NCBI RefSeq assembly: GCF_029543245.1
Contig: NZ_JARQWV010000018.1
Span: 1-64,000, forward strand
Reading direction: 5' to 3'
Length of the DNA stretch: 64,000 nt
DNA from: Caulobacter endophyticus
GTDB taxonomy: Bacteria; Pseudomonadota; Alphaproteobacteria; Caulobacterales; Caulobacteraceae
This document shows, piece after piece, positions 35,923 through 45,638 of this stretch (within the stretch, counting starts at the first letter, position 1; each line of letters opens with the position of its first letter). The notes below the pieces were generated by a model. That model was not told where the DNA came from and searched no databases. It saw nothing but the letters and a program-made list of their open reading frames with translations. Both the position numbers and the translations under genes were made by a program.

Positions 35923-36468
35923 ATGTATCGCCGCACGCTGCCCACGGCCGACGAGGCCCTGACGATCCTGTCGCGCCGCCGCACGCGGCCGCCGATGCGC
36001 GTGCCCCCGCCCGCCGGCAAGAGCCTGGCCAAGTTCATTCGCGAGCTCGACAAAAAGTACGGCCAGGGTCCCGGCGCGCTGCAGGCCCGCTGGAAGGAGA
36101 TCGTCGGCGAGACCCTGGCCCGCCGCACCGAGCCCGTCCGCATCATCAAGAGCCGCACCGGCGAGGGCGGCACGCTGGAGCTGCGCGTCGACGGACCCGT
36201 GGCCTCGCTGATCCAGCACCAGGCCCCGCAGATCACCCAGCGGCTGGACCTGCTGCTGGGCAAGGGCGCGGTGACGCGGCTGCGGATCGTCCAGGGCCCC
36301 GTCCGGGTGGCCGCCGCCGCCTCGGCCCCGCCACGTCCGCGCCGCCGCCCGCCGCTGGACGCGGCCAAGGAGCGCGACCTGGCCCAGGGCCTGGCCGACC
36401 AGCCCGACGGTCCGCTGAAGGAGGCCCTGCTGAAACTGGGCCGCGGCGTCCTGCGCAACGAAAGTTGA
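35923..36468 (+). CDS. DUF721 (DciA-like) protein
   Basis: A 181-residue protein with a DUF721 domain; the family includes DciA, which helps load the replicative helicase. Typical sequence is RELDKKYGQGPGALQARWKE followed by IVGETLARRTEPVRI, then a beta-rich KH-like part (LELRVDGPVASLIQHQAPQI) and a Pro/Arg-rich linker with an acidic-helical C-terminus. Two starts are possible: the ATG at 35923, and a GTG at 35905 with GAGGGG at a better spacing. It is divergent from mutY and is followed by two DsbA-like genes and smc. Confidence 0.8.
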   Translation: MYRRTLPTADEALTILSRRRTRPPMRVPPPAGKSLAKFIRELDKKYGQGPGALQARWKEIVGETLARRTEPVRIIKSRTGEGGTLELRVDGPVASLIQHQAPQITQRLDLLLGKGAVTRLRIVQGPVRVAAAASAPPRPRRRPPLDAAKERDLAQGLADQPDGPLKEALLKLGRGVLRNES

Positions 36469-36577
36469 CAACCTGCGCGGGTTGCCGCTCATGCGACCAC
36501 AGCCTCAAGCGCGCCATTTTCATGCCGAAAAAGAATCGCGCTTAACTTCACCGTTCACGTTCGAGGAAGACCCGACC

Positions 36578-37201
36578 ATGCGCTCGCCCCTCCGCCGGAT
36601 CCTGCTGGCCGCAGCCCTCGTCGCCGGCGTGGCCGGCCTGTCCGCCTGCAACAAGACCGGCGCGACGGTCACCGCCGACGACATGAGCCTGGGCGATCCG
36701 AACGCCAAGGTCACCGTCATCGAGTACGCCTCGGCCAGTTGCGTCCACTGCGCCAAGTGGAACGAGGAGGTCTTCCCGGCCTTCAAGTCCAAGTACATCG
36801 ACACCGGCAAGGTGCGGTACGTCTACCGCGAGTTCCTGACCGCCCCGCCGCAGGTGGCCGCCGCCTCGTTCCTGCTGGCCCGCTGCGCCGGTAAGGACAA
36901 GTATTTCTCGGTCCTGGACTCGGTCTACCGCTCGCAGGAAGAGATGTTCACCACCGGCCAGTACCGCGACGTGCTGCTTCGCATCGGCCAGTCGGCCGGC
37001 CTGAACGAGCAGCAGTTCGACGCATGCGTCAGCGACGAGAAGGCGCTGAAGGCCCTCAACGACCGTATCGAGCGCTACTCGAAGGAAACCGACATCAAGG
37101 GCACCCCGACCTTCGTCATCAACGGCAAGAAGCTGAACGAAGAAGGCGGCGAGGCCCCGCTGGCTCAGCTGGACGCCGCCATCGCCGCGGCGAGCAAGTA
37201 G
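36578..37201 (+). CDS. DsbA-like thioredoxin-fold lipoprotein
   Basis: A 207-residue periplasmic thiol oxidoreductase of the DsbA/Thioredoxin_4 family. Its signal peptide ends in the lipobox LSAC, so it is probably lipid-anchored. The active site is CVHC in VIEYASASCVHCAKW, and the cis-proline loop is GTPTFVING. Two further cysteines (ARCAGK, DACVSD) are present. The next gene, three bases downstream, is a paralogue with active site CGHC, and smc follows, probably in one transcript. Confidence 0.9.
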   Translation: MRSPLRRILLAAALVAGVAGLSACNKTGATVTADDMSLGDPNAKVTVIEYASASCVHCAKWNEEVFPAFKSKYIDTGKVRYVYREFLTAPPQVAAASFLLARCAGKDKYFSVLDSVYRSQEEMFTTGQYRDVLLRIGQSAGLNEQQFDACVSDEKALKALNDRIERYSKETDIKGTPTFVINGKKLNEEGGEAPLAQLDAAIAAASK

Positions 37202-37203
37202 GC

Positions 37204-37818
37204 ATGACCCTGGACCGGCGCGCGCTGATCGTAACGGGCCTGGCGGCCGCGACCGCCATGCCTGCGCTGGCGCGCGCCGCGCCCTTGCCGGCCCAGCCGG
37301 GCGACCACGTCCTGGGCTCGGCCAAGGCCAAGGTGCAGATCGTCGAGTACGCCTCGATGAGCTGCGGCCACTGCGCCCACACGGCGTTGGAGGTCATGCC
37401 GGCGATCAAGAAGCGCTACATCGACACGGGCAAGGCCCGGCTGGTGTTCCGCGAGTTCCTGACCCCGCCCTACGACCTGGCCGGCGCCGGCTTCCTGCTG
37501 GCCAACCGCGTGCCGCCGGCCCGCTATTTCGAGGCGGTCGACGCGATCTTCGCGGCGCAGGCGGGCATGTACAAGACCGGCGACTACTGGGGCGGCCTCC
37601 TCGCCGTGGCCAAGCGCTTCGGCCTGACCGAAGCCCAGCTGGAAGCCGCGCTGAACGACAAGGCGGCCCTGGCCGCTCTCAACGCCCGCGTCGAGGCCGC
37701 CGCCAAGCGCGACAAGATCGAAGGCACGCCCACCTTCTTCGCCAACGGCGCCGAACTGGTCGGCGACGTGACGGTGGACGACCTGGCCCAGGCCATCGAC
37801 AAGGCCCTGAAGGCCTAG
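37204..37818 (+). CDS. DsbA-like thioredoxin-fold protein
   Basis: A 204-residue paralogue of the preceding protein. The N-terminus (LDRRALIVTGLAAATAMPAL) looks like a twin-arginine or Sec signal without a lipobox. The active site is CGHC in VEYASMSCGHCAHT and the cis-proline loop is GTPTFFANG. The shared framework YIDTGKxRxVxREFLTxPP shows that the two genes arose by duplication. It probably oxidises or isomerises periplasmic disulfides. It starts two bases after the previous stop and ends 15 bases before smc. Confidence 0.9.
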   Translation: MTLDRRALIVTGLAAATAMPALARAAPLPAQPGDHVLGSAKAKVQIVEYASMSCGHCAHTALEVMPAIKKRYIDTGKARLVFREFLTPPYDLAGAGFLLANRVPPARYFEAVDAIFAAQAGMYKTGDYWGGLLAVAKRFGLTEAQLEAALNDKAALAALNARVEAAAKRDKIEGTPTFFANGAELVGDVTVDDLAQAIDKALKA

Positions 37819-37833
37819 CGGGCGGGCGCGGCC

Positions 37834-40800
37834 GTGCAGTTCCAGCGCCTGCGCCTGTCCGGCTTCAAGTCCTTCGTCGAGCCGACGGAGTTCAGGATCG
37901 AGCCTGGCCTGACGGGCATCGTCGGGCCCAACGGCTGCGGCAAGTCCAACCTGCTGGAAGCCCTGCGCTGGGTGATGGGCGCCAACTCCGCCAAGGCCAT
38001 GCGGGCCGGCGGCATGGACGACGTGATCTTCGCAGGCAGCGGCAACCGCCCGCCGCGCAACCACGCCGACGTCACCCTGACCATCGACAACAGCGACCGC
38101 ACCGCGCCGGCCAGTTTCAACGACGACCCGGTGCTGGAGGTCGTGCGCCGCATCGACCGCGGGGCCGGCTCGACCTACCGCATCAACGGCCGCGAGGTGC
38201 GCGCCCGCGACGTCCAGCTCCTGTTCGCCGACGCCTCGACCGGGGCCAACTCGCCGGCCCTGGTGCGCCAGGGCCAGATCAGCGAGCTGATCGGCGCCAA
38301 GCCGCAGAACCGCCGCCGCATCCTGGAAGAGGCCGCGGGGGTGTCGGGCCTGCACACCCGCCGCCACGAGGCCGAGCTGCGCCTGCGGGCCGCCGAGAGC
38401 AACCTGACCCGCCTGGAAGACGTGGCCCGCGAGCTCGAGACGGCCCTGAACCGCCTCAAGCGCGAGGCCCGCCAGGCCGAGAAGTACCGCCGCCTGTCGG
38501 CCGAGATCCGCGCCGTGCAGGGCGCGGTGCTGTTCGCCCGCTGGACCGAGGCCCGCGACACGCTGGAGCGCACCCAGTCGGAGGCCACCCAGTCGGCCCG
38601 CGACGTCGAGGAGACCGCCCGCGCTTCGGCCGCCGGCCAGGGAGCCATCGTCACGGCCGAGGCCGCCATGCCGCCGCTGCGCGAAGAGGCGGCCATCGCC
38701 CAGGCGGTGCTGGGCCAGCTGGCCATCCAGAAGGACCGCGCCGAGCGCGACGCCGCCGCCGCCGCCGCCGAGTTCCAACGCCTGTCGGCCGACCTTTCGC
38801 GCATCGACGACGACCGCGCCCGCGAGCAGCAGGCGGCGGAAGACGCCGGCCGCTCGCTCGCGCGGATCGAGCCGGAACTGGCCGAGGTGCGCGGCCTGAT
38901 CGCCGCCGCCCCCGAGCGCGGCCCCGAGCTGGAGACCGCCGCCAAGGCCGCCGAGGCCGCGCGCGCCGAGGCCGACAGCGCCGTCGAGCGGCTGGCCGCC
39001 CAGGCTGCGGCGGAAGAGGCCCGCGCCCGCGCCGCCGCCCAGCGCCTGGCCGAGGCCGAGAGCCGCCTGGCCCGCACCGTCCGCGCGCTGGACCAGGCCA
39101 AGGCTGAGCGCGCCGCCGTCGGTCCGGCCGTCGATCCCGCCGCCGCCGAGGCGCGCCAGCGTTTCGCCAACGCCGAGGCGCAACTTGCGGCGGCCCGCGC
39201 CGCCCTGGAGGCCGCCGAGGCCGAGCGCGCCGCCGCCGCCCAGGCCGAGGGCGTGGCCCGCGATCAGGCCCGCACGGTCGAGGACCAGCTGGGCCGCCTG
39301 CGCACCGAGGCCCGGGGCCTGGCCCAGCTGACCGCGCCGCGCGCCAAGAGCGGCTTCTCGCCCGCCCTCGACGCGGTGACGCCCGACAAGGGTTACGGCG
39401 CGGCCCTGGCCGCCGCCCTGGGCGACGACCTGGAAGCCGCGCTCGACGCTCGCGCGCCCTCGCACTGGGCCGGCGCCGACGCGCCCGCGACGTCGTGGCC
39501 CGAGGGCGTCCAGCCCCTGGCCCCGCTGGTCAAGGCCCCGGCGGAACTGGCCGCGCGCCTGGCCATGGTCGGCCTCGTGGAGCGCGCCGACGGCGAACGC
39601 CTGGCCAAGGGGCTGCCGGTCGGCGCGCGCCTGGTTTCCAAGGAAGGCGACCTGTGGCGCTGGGACGGCTTCGTGGCCAAGGCCGATGCGCCCAAGCCCG
39701 CCGCCGTTCGGCTGGAGCAGCGGACCCGCCTGGCCGAGGTCGAGGCCGAGATCGACGCGGTCGCGCCCCAGGCCGAGGTCGCGACCGCCGCCCTGAAGAC
39801 CGCCGCCGACCGCCTGCGCGCCGCCGAGGACGCCCTGCGCGACAAGCGCCGGGGTCCGCCCGACGCCGAACGCCTGCTGAACGTGGCCCGCGAGACCGTG
39901 GCCCGCTACGAGCGCGAGGCCGCCCAGCGCGAGGCCCGCGCCCAGTCGCTGGACGACACCATCGCCCGCTTCGAGGCCGAACGCGCCGAGGCCGACGAAG
40001 CGCTTGCGGGCGTCCGCGCCGAGCATGAGGCGGCCGGTTCGGTCGGCGACCTGGCCCCGCAACTGGCCGCCGCCCGCCAGGCCGCCGCCGCCGCCCGCGA
40101 AGCCGCTTCAGCCGCTCGCTCGGCGCTGGAACTGGAGAATCGCGAGCGCGCCGGCCGCCAGCGCCGGCTGGAAAGCCTGGAGCGCGATCTGGGCGACTGG
40201 ACCCGCCGCCGCGACGCCGCCGCCAAGCGCGCCGAGGCCCTGGAGGCCGACCGCGCCAAGGCCGCCGCCGCCCTGGAGGCCGCCCGCGCCGCCCCGGCCG
40301 AGCTGGAAGAGAAGCTGCTGGTCCTCGTCGACCAGTTCGACGCCGCCGAGCAGCGCCGGGCCAAGGCCAGCGACGCCCTGGAGGCGGCCGAGACCGCCCG
40401 CATCACCGCCGACCGCACCGCCCGCGCCGCCGACCAGGCCGCCGGCGAGGCCCGCGAGCGCCGCGCCGCCCTGGTCGCCCGCCTGGACGCCGCCCGCGAG
40501 CGCTTCGCCGAGATTGCCAGCAACATCCGCGAAAGCGCCCGCATGGAGCCCGAGGCCCTGGGCCGCCACCTGGCCGGCGAGGCCGTGGCCGTTCCCAAGG
40601 ACGCCGCCGGCGTCGAGGCCCACCTCTTCGCCCTGGAACGCGAGCGCGACTCCATCGGCCCGGTGAACCTGCGCGCCGAGGAAGAGGCCCAGGAATATGC
40701 CGGGCGCCTCGAGACCATGCGCATCGAGCGCGCCGACCTGTCGGGCGCGGTGGCCAAGCTGCGCGACGGCATCGAGGAGCTGAACGCCGAGGGGCGGGAG

Positions 40801-41280
40801 CGTCTGCTGGCGGCCTTTGACGTCATCAACAACCACTTCCAGACCCTGTTCCAGGCGCTGTTCGGCGGCGGCCAGGCCGAGCTGCGGCTGATCGAGAGCG
40901 ACGATCCCCTCGAAGCGGGCCTGGAGATCTTCGCCTGCCCGCCCGGCAAGCGCCTGGCCAGCATGAGCCTGATGAGCGGCGGCGAGCAGGCCCTGACCGC
41001 CAGCGCCCTGATCTTCGGCGTGTTCCTGGCCAATCCGGCCCCGATCTGCGTGCTGGACGAAGTCGACGCGCCGCTCGATGACGCCAATGTCGACCGCTAT
41101 TGCAACATGCTCGACGAGATGCGCCGCCGCACCCTGACGCGCTTCATCGCCATCACCCACAACCCGGTGACCATGAGCCGCATGGACCGCCTGTTCGGCG
41201 TGACCATGTCCGAGCGCGGGGTCAGCCAGCTGGTGAGTGTGGACCTGTCGACCGCCGAGGAGCTGGTGGCGGCGCAGTAA
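37834..41280 (+). CDS. smc: Chromosome segregation protein SMC
   Basis: A 1148-residue condensin ATPase. Walker A is GPNGCGKSN (about residues 32-40), followed by the typical [20 protein letters not shown]. Long coiled coils flank the hinge (about 500-640), and the C-terminal head carries the signature [14 protein letters not shown] and Walker [17 protein letters not shown]. The start is a GTG at 37834 giving [14 protein letters not shown]. It works with ScpA/ScpB (not in this window) at the ParB-loaded origin region. It sits behind two DsbA-like genes at short spacing. Confidence 0.97.
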   Translation: MQFQRLRLSGFKSFVEPTEFRIEPGLTGIVGPNGCGKSNLLEALRWVMGANSAKAMRAGGMDDVIFAGSGNRPPRNHADVTLTIDNSDRTAPASFNDDPVLEVVRRIDRGAGSTYRINGREVRARDVQLLFADASTGANSPALVRQGQISELIGAKPQNRRRILEEAAGVSGLHTRRHEAELRLRAAESNLTRLEDVARELETALNRLKREARQAEKYRRLSAEIRAVQGAVLFARWTEARDTLERTQSEATQSARDVEETARASAAGQGAIVTAEAAMPPLREEAAIAQAVLGQLAIQKDRAERDAAAAAAEFQRLSADLSRIDDDRAREQQAAEDAGRSLARIEPELAEVRGLIAAAPERGPELETAAKAAEAARAEADSAVERLAAQAAAEEARARAAAQRLAEAESRLARTVRALDQAKAERAAVGPAVDPAAAEARQRFANAEAQLAAARAALEAAEAERAAAAQAEGVARDQARTVEDQLGRLRTEARGLAQLTAPRAKSGFSPALDAVTPDKGYGAALAAALGDDLEAALDARAPSHWAGADAPATSWPEGVQPLAPLVKAPAELAARLAMVGLVERADGERLAKGLPVGARLVSKEGDLWRWDGFVAKADAPKPAAVRLEQRTRLAEVEAEIDAVAPQAEVATAALKTAADRLRAAEDALRDKRRGPPDAERLLNVARETVARYEREAAQREARAQSLDDTIARFEAERAEADEALAGVRAEHEAAGSVGDLAPQLAAARQAAAAAREAASAARSALELENRERAGRQRRLESLERDLGDWTRRRDAAAKRAEALEADRAKAAAALEAARAAPAELEEKLLVLVDQFDAAEQRRAKASDALEAAETARITADRTARAADQAAGEARERRAALVARLDAARERFAEIASNIRESARMEPEALGRHLAGEAVAVPKDAAGVEAHLFALERERDSIGPVNLRAEEEAQEYAGRLETMRIERADLSGAVAKLRDGIEELNAEGRERLLAAFDVINNHFQTLFQALFGGGQAELRLIESDDPLEAGLEIFACPPGKRLASMSLMSGGEQALTASALIFGVFLANPAPICVLDEVDAPLDDANVDRYCNMLDEMRRRTLTRFIAITHNPVTMSRMDRLFGVTMSERGVSQLVSVDLSTAEELVAAQ

Positions 41281-41283
41281 AAG

Positions 41284-41402
41284 ATGCTCCCCCTGAAGGG
41301 GGAGCTGTCGCGGAGCGACTGAGGGGGAAGTGATAGCGGCAGATCAGAAGCCGCTTCCCCCTCCGGCCCTTCGGGCCACCTCCCCCTTCGGGGGGAGGAT
41401 CT
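41284..41402. repeat. Family-B palindromic repeat (copy 4)
   Basis: Arms GCTCCCCCTGAAGGGGGAGC and CCTCCCCCTTCGGGGGGAGGA, with CCGGCCCTTCGGGCC inside. It fills the gap between the convergent smc and TSUP genes, touching both stop codons. Confidence 0.88.
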
Positions 41403-42199
41403 CAATGTCCGAACAACCCCGCCGCCATCTGCCGCAGCGGATTGCTCGGATCGGCCAGCAGCTTCACGGCCATGGCGCAGGAGATCGTCACCAGCAGCGG
41501 GCGGATCAGCCTGGCGCCGAACCGCACGGCCAGGCGCGAGCCCAGCTGCGCGCCCAGGAACGCGCCGGCGGCCATGGCCAGGCCCACGGGCAGCAGGATC
41601 GCGCCCTTGACGGCGAACAGCACCAGGGCGCCGACATTGCTGGCGGCGTTGGCCAGCTTGGTGTGGGCGGTGGCCTTCAGCACGCCGTAGCCGAGCAGGG
41701 TGACGATCGCCACCATGTAGAAGGCCCCCGCGCCCGGGCCGAAGATGCCGTCATAGAAGCCGACGATCGGCGCGATGAAGCCGGCGAAGACGGGCAGGGC
41801 CAGGCGCGGGGCGTCGTCCTCGGTCTTCAGGGCCTTGGACAGGCCGAAATAGACGGCGATGACGATCAGCAGGATCGGCACCAGCGTCGCCAGCACCCGC
41901 GGCGACAGCAGGCTGGCGCACAGCGCGCCGGCCAGACCCGCCAGGCCGGCGGCGGCCGCGATCGGCCAGGCGGTCTTCCAGTCGATCAGGCCGCGCTTGG
42001 CGAAGGCCCGGGTGGCCGAGACCGAGCCGAAGCTGCTCTGCAGCTTGTTGGTGCCCAGCGCCGTGGCCGGGTCCAGCCCCGCCAGCAGCAGGGCCGGCAC
42101 GGTGATCAGCCCGCCGCCGCCGGCGATGGCGTCGAAGGCGCCGGCGATCAGGGCGACCAGGAACAGCAGGCCGAGGATCTCGAAGCTCAGATGTTCCAT
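41402..42199 (-). CDS. TSUP (TauE/SafE-type) membrane transporter
   Basis: A 265-residue integral membrane protein with about eight hydrophobic helices. GAFDAIAGGGGLITVPALLL and GTNKLQSSFGS in the first half, and GFYDGIFGPGAGAFYM in the second, are the duplicated signatures of the TSUP family, whose members export sulfite, sulfoacetate and similar anions. The substrate cannot be predicted. It is convergent with smc. Confidence 0.9.
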   Translation of the reverse strand: MEHLSFEILGLLFLVALIAGAFDAIAGGGGLITVPALLLAGLDPATALGTNKLQSSFGSVSATRAFAKRGLIDWKTAWPIAAAAGLAGLAGALCASLLSPRVLATLVPILLIVIAVYFGLSKALKTEDDAPRLALPVFAGFIAPIVGFYDGIFGPGAGAFYMVAIVTLLGYGVLKATAHTKLANAASNVGALVLFAVKGAILLPVGLAMAAGAFLGAQLGSRLAVRFGARLIRPLLVTISCAMAVKLLADPSNPLRQMAAGLFGH

Positions 42200-42219
42200 G
42201 GCGATGGGGCCTTACAAAC

Positions 42220-42247
42220 GACGAAAGCCGCCCGGAGGCCGGGCGGC
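42220..42247 (-). terminator. Rho-independent terminator downstream of the DUF6481 gene
   Basis: Arms CCGCCCGG (42228-42235) and CCGGGCGG (42239-42246). Read on the minus strand the stem is followed by CTTTCGTCGTTTG. It lies between the stop at 42307 and the TSUP start at 42199. Confidence 0.65.
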
Positions 42248-42306
42248 GCAGAGAGCGGCGAGGAACGGGGAGGAGGCCAAGAGGCGCTCCTCCACACGAT
42301 CCCGGA

Positions 42307-42690
42307 TCAGCCGATCAGGTGGGCCCACTGGTGGGCGCGCGAGGCCTTGCTGTTGCGGCCCAGGGCCTTCAGCTCTTCGCGGGCCGCGGCCTTTTCTTCC
42401 TTGCGGACGCGCTGCTCGGCCACTTCGGCGGCCTTGCGTTCCTTGCGTTCGGCGCGCTTGACGGCCGCGATCTCTTCCTGGCGGGCCAGGGCTTCGAGGC
42501 GGGCGGCTTCCTTGGCTTCGGCGCGGGCGGCGCGGACGGCTTCCAGTTCGGCGGCGCGCTGCTCGTCGCGCTTGTCGAAATCAGGATCCTGAACGGCGGC
42601 CTTCGGCTTGAACTTGGCCAGCATCGCCTTCTTGGCTTCCTGCTGGGCGGTGATGCGATCGGCGAATCCGGTGTTCTTCAGATAGGACAT
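42307..42690 (-). CDS. DUF6481 charged helical protein
   Basis: A 127-residue, highly charged protein, nearly all Ala/Glu/Lys/Arg, predicted to be one long helix or coiled coil (EAVRAARAEAKEAARLEAL, KRAERKERKAAEVAEQRVRK). It begins MSYLKNTGFADRITAQQEAK, typical of the uncharacterised DUF6481 family of alphaproteobacteria. The upstream region contains GANTC-type sites and A-rich tracts, but no regulator site is clear. It is divergent from atpI. The function is unknown. Confidence 0.75.
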   Translation of the reverse strand: MSYLKNTGFADRITAQQEAKKAMLAKFKPKAAVQDPDFDKRDEQRAAELEAVRAARAEAKEAARLEALARQEEIAAVKRAERKERKAAEVAEQRVRKEEKAAAREELKALGRNSKASRAHQWAHLIG

Positions 42691-42992
42691 GAAGCTTCGT
42701 GCTGTTGGAGAGGCGCGTCTCTAAACCCCAAAACGCTCCAAAAAGCAATTGGAGTGGCCGCATTCGCCGACGGACGGAATGTCGCGCGCGAACGAGCGGC
42801 CATCTGAAAGACCCGGATTCCGCGGTCCGGTTGACCGTGGGGAAATTCCCTCGCGAAAACAGCGCCTTGCGTAGTTTCTCCACAATCTTGACGCACCGCA
42901 GCGCGCCCTATAGGTTCCGCCGCGATCAAGCCGGCCGAAAAAGCGCCTTCTTCAGGCGCGTCTGCGGGCGCTTTCGGACCTGACCGCTTCCC

Positions 42993-43364
42993 ATGCCCAA
43001 GGCCGACGAACCGAACGACAAGGCTTTCCAAAGCCTCGACGCTCGGCTCGCCGCCATCGAGGCGCGGAAGGCGGCGGAACAGCCCGTCAAGGCTGCGGGC
43101 GAGAAGGCTTCCCAGGACGGCTATCGCCTCCTGGCGGATTTGATCGGGGGCGTTCTGGTGGGGCTCGGCTTCGGCTGGCTGCTCGACCGTTACGTCGGCA
43201 CGGCGCCCTGGGGCATGGTCGGCGGTCTGCTGATCGGCACGGGCGTCGCGATATTCTCCGTCGTCCGCAAGGCGACGAAACTGAGCGCGCAGGCGTCCAA
43301 GGCTCCGGCCGAGGATGTACACAACGGGGACGGGCCAACCGCCCCCAAGCAGAAGAGAGACTAG
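42993..43364 (+). CDS. atpI: ATP synthase protein I
   Basis: A 123-residue small membrane protein of the AtpI type. A charged, helical N-terminus is followed by two transmembrane segments (LLADLIGGVLVGLGFGWLL, MVGGLLIGTGVAIFSV) separated by DRYVGTAPWG. AtpI assists assembly of the c-ring and is the first gene of the Fo operon. It is six bases upstream of atpB. The charged tail (NGDGPTAPKQKRD) is normal for alphaproteobacterial versions. Confidence 0.9.
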   Translation: MPKADEPNDKAFQSLDARLAAIEARKAAEQPVKAAGEKASQDGYRLLADLIGGVLVGLGFGWLLDRYVGTAPWGMVGGLLIGTGVAIFSVVRKATKLSAQASKAPAEDVHNGDGPTAPKQKRD

Positions 43365-43369
43365 GGCCG

Positions 43370-44131
43370 ATGGCCGATCCGATGCACCAGTTCCAGATCC
43401 AGACGCTCGTGCCTGGTCCGAAGGTGCCCGTGCCTGGTCTTGGCGTGATCGATCTTTCGATCACCAATTCGGTGGCCGCCATGCTGCTGGCCGCGACGCT
43501 GATCGTGGTGTTCTACGCGCTGGCCGCCAAGAAGGCCGTGGTTCCGGGCCGTCTGCAGACCATCGGAGAGATGCTCTACGGACTTGTCGACGGATTGGCC
43601 GCATCAATCATCGGCCATGACGGCAAGAAGTACCTGCCCTTCGTCTTCACCCTGTTCGCGTTCGTGCTGTTCATGAACCTGCAGGGCATGTTCCTGGTGT
43701 TCACCGCCACCTCGCAGCTGGCCGTGACCCTGACCCTGGGCCTGATGGTCATCCTGACCGTGGTCGGCGTCGGCTTCGCCAAGAACGGCCTGAAGTTCTT
43801 CAAGCTGTTCGCCCCGTCGGGCGTGCCGTGGCCGCTGTACTTCCTGCTGGTGCCGATCGAGATCCTGTCGTTCCTGATCCGCCCGGTCACCCTGGCGCTG
43901 CGTCTGTTCGGCAACATGCTGGGCGGCCACGTCGTTCTGAAGATCTTCGCCGGCTTCGTCGTCGCCCTGGGCGGCCTGGGCCTGCTGGGCTGGGCCGGCG
44001 CGCTGGTCGCCCTTCTTTCGGTCACCGCCCTGACCGCCCTCGAGTTCATGGTGGCCTTCCTTCAGGCCTTCGTGTTCGCGGTGCTCACCTGCGTCTATCT
44101 CAACGACGTCGTGCACCTCGACAGCCACTGA
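43370..44131 (+). CDS. atpB: F0F1 ATP synthase subunit a
   Basis: A 253-residue inner-membrane subunit that forms the proton half-channels. The essential arginine is in TLALRLFGNMLGGHVVLK, and the last helices contain ALEFMVAFLQAFVFAVLTCVYLND, with the conserved Gln. Five to six membrane spans are visible. It lies in the order atpI-atpB-atpE-atpF'-atpF. The F1 genes are not in the window, as is usual for alphaproteobacteria where Fo and F1 operons are separate. Confidence 0.97.
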   Translation: MADPMHQFQIQTLVPGPKVPVPGLGVIDLSITNSVAAMLLAATLIVVFYALAAKKAVVPGRLQTIGEMLYGLVDGLAASIIGHDGKKYLPFVFTLFAFVLFMNLQGMFLVFTATSQLAVTLTLGLMVILTVVGVGFAKNGLKFFKLFAPSGVPWPLYFLLVPIEILSFLIRPVTLALRLFGNMLGGHVVLKIFAGFVVALGGLGLLGWAGALVALLSVTALTALEFMVAFLQAFVFAVLTCVYLNDVVHLDSH

Positions 44132-44179
44132 TCACCCTTTTCTCTTCAACCTATCTCTGAATTCTCAAGGAGCCTCACA

Positions 44180-44404
44180 ATGGAAGCGGAAGCCGCTAAG
44201 TACATCGGCGCTGGCCTGGCCATGCTCGGCATGATCGGCGCTGGTATCGGCCTGGGCGTCATGTTCGGCAACTATTTCCAAGGCGCGCTGCGTAACCCGA
44301 CCGCCGCCGCTCAAGAGCGTCCGATGCTGTTCCTCGGCATGGCGCTGACCGAAGCCCTGGGCATCTTCGCCCTGGTCGTCGCCATCCTGATCCTCAACGG
44401 CTAA
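44180..44404 (+). CDS. atpE: F0F1 ATP synthase subunit c
   Basis: A 74-residue proteolipid that forms the rotor ring. Two helices with a polar loop RNPTAAAQERP; the proton-carrying carboxylate is Glu58 in GMALTEALGIF. The N-terminal Gly-rich helix (GAGIGLGVMFGNYF) is the packing motif. AAGGAGCC precedes the ATG at a good spacing, as expected for the most abundant Fo subunit. Confidence 0.97.
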   Translation: MEAEAAKYIGAGLAMLGMIGAGIGLGVMFGNYFQGALRNPTAAAQERPMLFLGMALTEALGIFALVVAILILNG

Positions 44405-44423
44405 TCACAAGGCGTCTTCGCCC

Positions 44424-44957
44424 ATGGCGACGGAAACCCACGGCACGGTCGCGACGACTGAAGCCCCCGGACACGAGAGCGGCGGTCTTCCGCAGCTCCA
44501 GTTCCAGCACTGGGGCGGTCAGATCGTCTGGCTGCTGCTCATCTTCGCCGTTCTCTACGTCGTGCTGTCGAAGGGTCTTCTGCCCCGCGTCAGCGGCGCG
44601 ATCGATGAACGCGGCGCCAAGATCGCCGGCGACATCGCCGACGCCCGTCGTCTGAAGGACGAAGCCGAGGTCCAGGCCCGCGCGGCCGCCGCCGAGGTCG
44701 CCGAGGCTCGCGCCAAGGCCCAGAAGACCGCGGCGGACGCCAAGGCCAAGGCCACGGCGCAAGCCGCCGAGCGTCAGGCCAAGGAAGAAGCCGTGCTGGC
44801 TGAAAAGCTGGCCGCGGCGGAAGCCTCGATCACCACCGCCCGCGACGAGGCCATGAGCCACGTCCGGACGGTGGCCGAGGAGACGGCCGGCGCGATCGTC
44901 GAGAAGCTGACGGGCAAGACGGCTTCGGCCGCCGAGCTCAAAGCGGCTCTGGCCTAA
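44424..44957 (+). CDS. F0F1 ATP synthase subunit b'
   Basis: A 177-residue stator subunit. After a polar N-terminal extension there is one membrane helix (IVWLLLIFAVLYVVLS) followed by a long Ala/Glu/Lys coiled coil. Its place between atpE and the second b-type gene marks it as the b' subunit that pairs with b in alphaproteobacteria and chloroplasts. It is 20 bases after atpE and 13 bases before the next gene. Confidence 0.92.
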   Translation: MATETHGTVATTEAPGHESGGLPQLQFQHWGGQIVWLLLIFAVLYVVLSKGLLPRVSGAIDERGAKIAGDIADARRLKDEAEVQARAAAAEVAEARAKAQKTAADAKAKATAQAAERQAKEEAVLAEKLAAAEASITTARDEAMSHVRTVAEETAGAIVEKLTGKTASAAELKAALA

Positions 44958-44970
44958 GGAGTAGCCGATC

Positions 44971-45477
44971 ATGGAACACGAATCCCTGTTCAGCTTCTCC
45001 AACCCGGAATTCTGGGTTCTGGCGGCCTTGGTGATCTTCTTCGGCCTGCTGGTCGTTCTGAAGGTCCTGCCCGGCGCCCTGTTCGGCGCGCTTGACGGCT
45101 ACGCCGCCAAGATCCAGGCCGAGCTCAACGAGGCCCAGCAGCTCCGCGAGGAGGCGCAAGCCCTGCTCGCCGAGGTCAAGGCCCAGCGCGAAGAGGCCGA
45201 GCGCCAGGCTTCGGCCATGCTCGAGGCGGCCAAGGCGGACGCGATCCGCCTGGAAGCCGAGGCCAAGGAGAAGCTCGAGGAGCAGATCAAGCGCCGCGCC
45301 GAAATGGCCGAGCGCAAGATCGCCCAGGCCGAGGCCCAGGCCGCCGCGGACGTCAAGGCCGCGGCCGTCGACCTCGCCGCCCAGGCGGCCGAGGCGGTCC
45401 TGCTGGCCCGCGTCGCGACCGGCTCGGACCCGCTGGTCGATGCGGCCATCGGCCAGATCGGCGGCAAGCTGCAGTAG
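44971..45477 (+). CDS. atpF: F0F1 ATP synthase subunit b
   Basis: A 168-residue stator subunit with one membrane helix ([21 protein letters not shown]) and a long charged coiled coil ([20 protein letters not shown]). It would dimerise with b' to hold the F1 head. It is the last gene of the Fo operon; a strong Rho-independent terminator follows at 45503. Confidence 0.95.
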   Translation: MEHESLFSFSNPEFWVLAALVIFFGLLVVLKVLPGALFGALDGYAAKIQAELNEAQQLREEAQALLAEVKAQREEAERQASAMLEAAKADAIRLEAEAKEKLEEQIKRRAEMAERKIAQAEAQAAADVKAAAVDLAAQAAEAVLLARVATGSDPLVDAAIGQIGGKLQ

Positions 45478-45502
45478 TCCTCATCGGACGGCTGAAAGAT
45501 CG

Positions 45503-45535
45503 AAGGCGCGGCTCGCAAGGGCCGCGCCTTTTTCT
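45503..45535 (+). terminator. Rho-independent terminator of the Fo operon
   Basis: Arms AAGGCGCGGC (45503-45512) and GCCGCGCCTT (45521-45530) with an eight-base loop, followed by TTTCTTT. It starts 26 bases after the atpF stop. Confidence 0.9.
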
Positions 45536-45638
45536 TTGGTCCCGAGTACCGCCATTGGTGGCGGTGTCGCGTACGCTTATCCTGGATTGCGCTTCCCGTC
45601 CGTCTCTGGGCAGATGTCGGTGACAGCGGAGGGGCTCC

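Noticed and set aside
37165-40062. A 965-codon open frame antisense to the second DsbA-like gene and smc
   Set aside because: Same cause. Its peptide is Gly/Leu/Ala-rich mirror sequence of the SMC coiled coils, with no domain.
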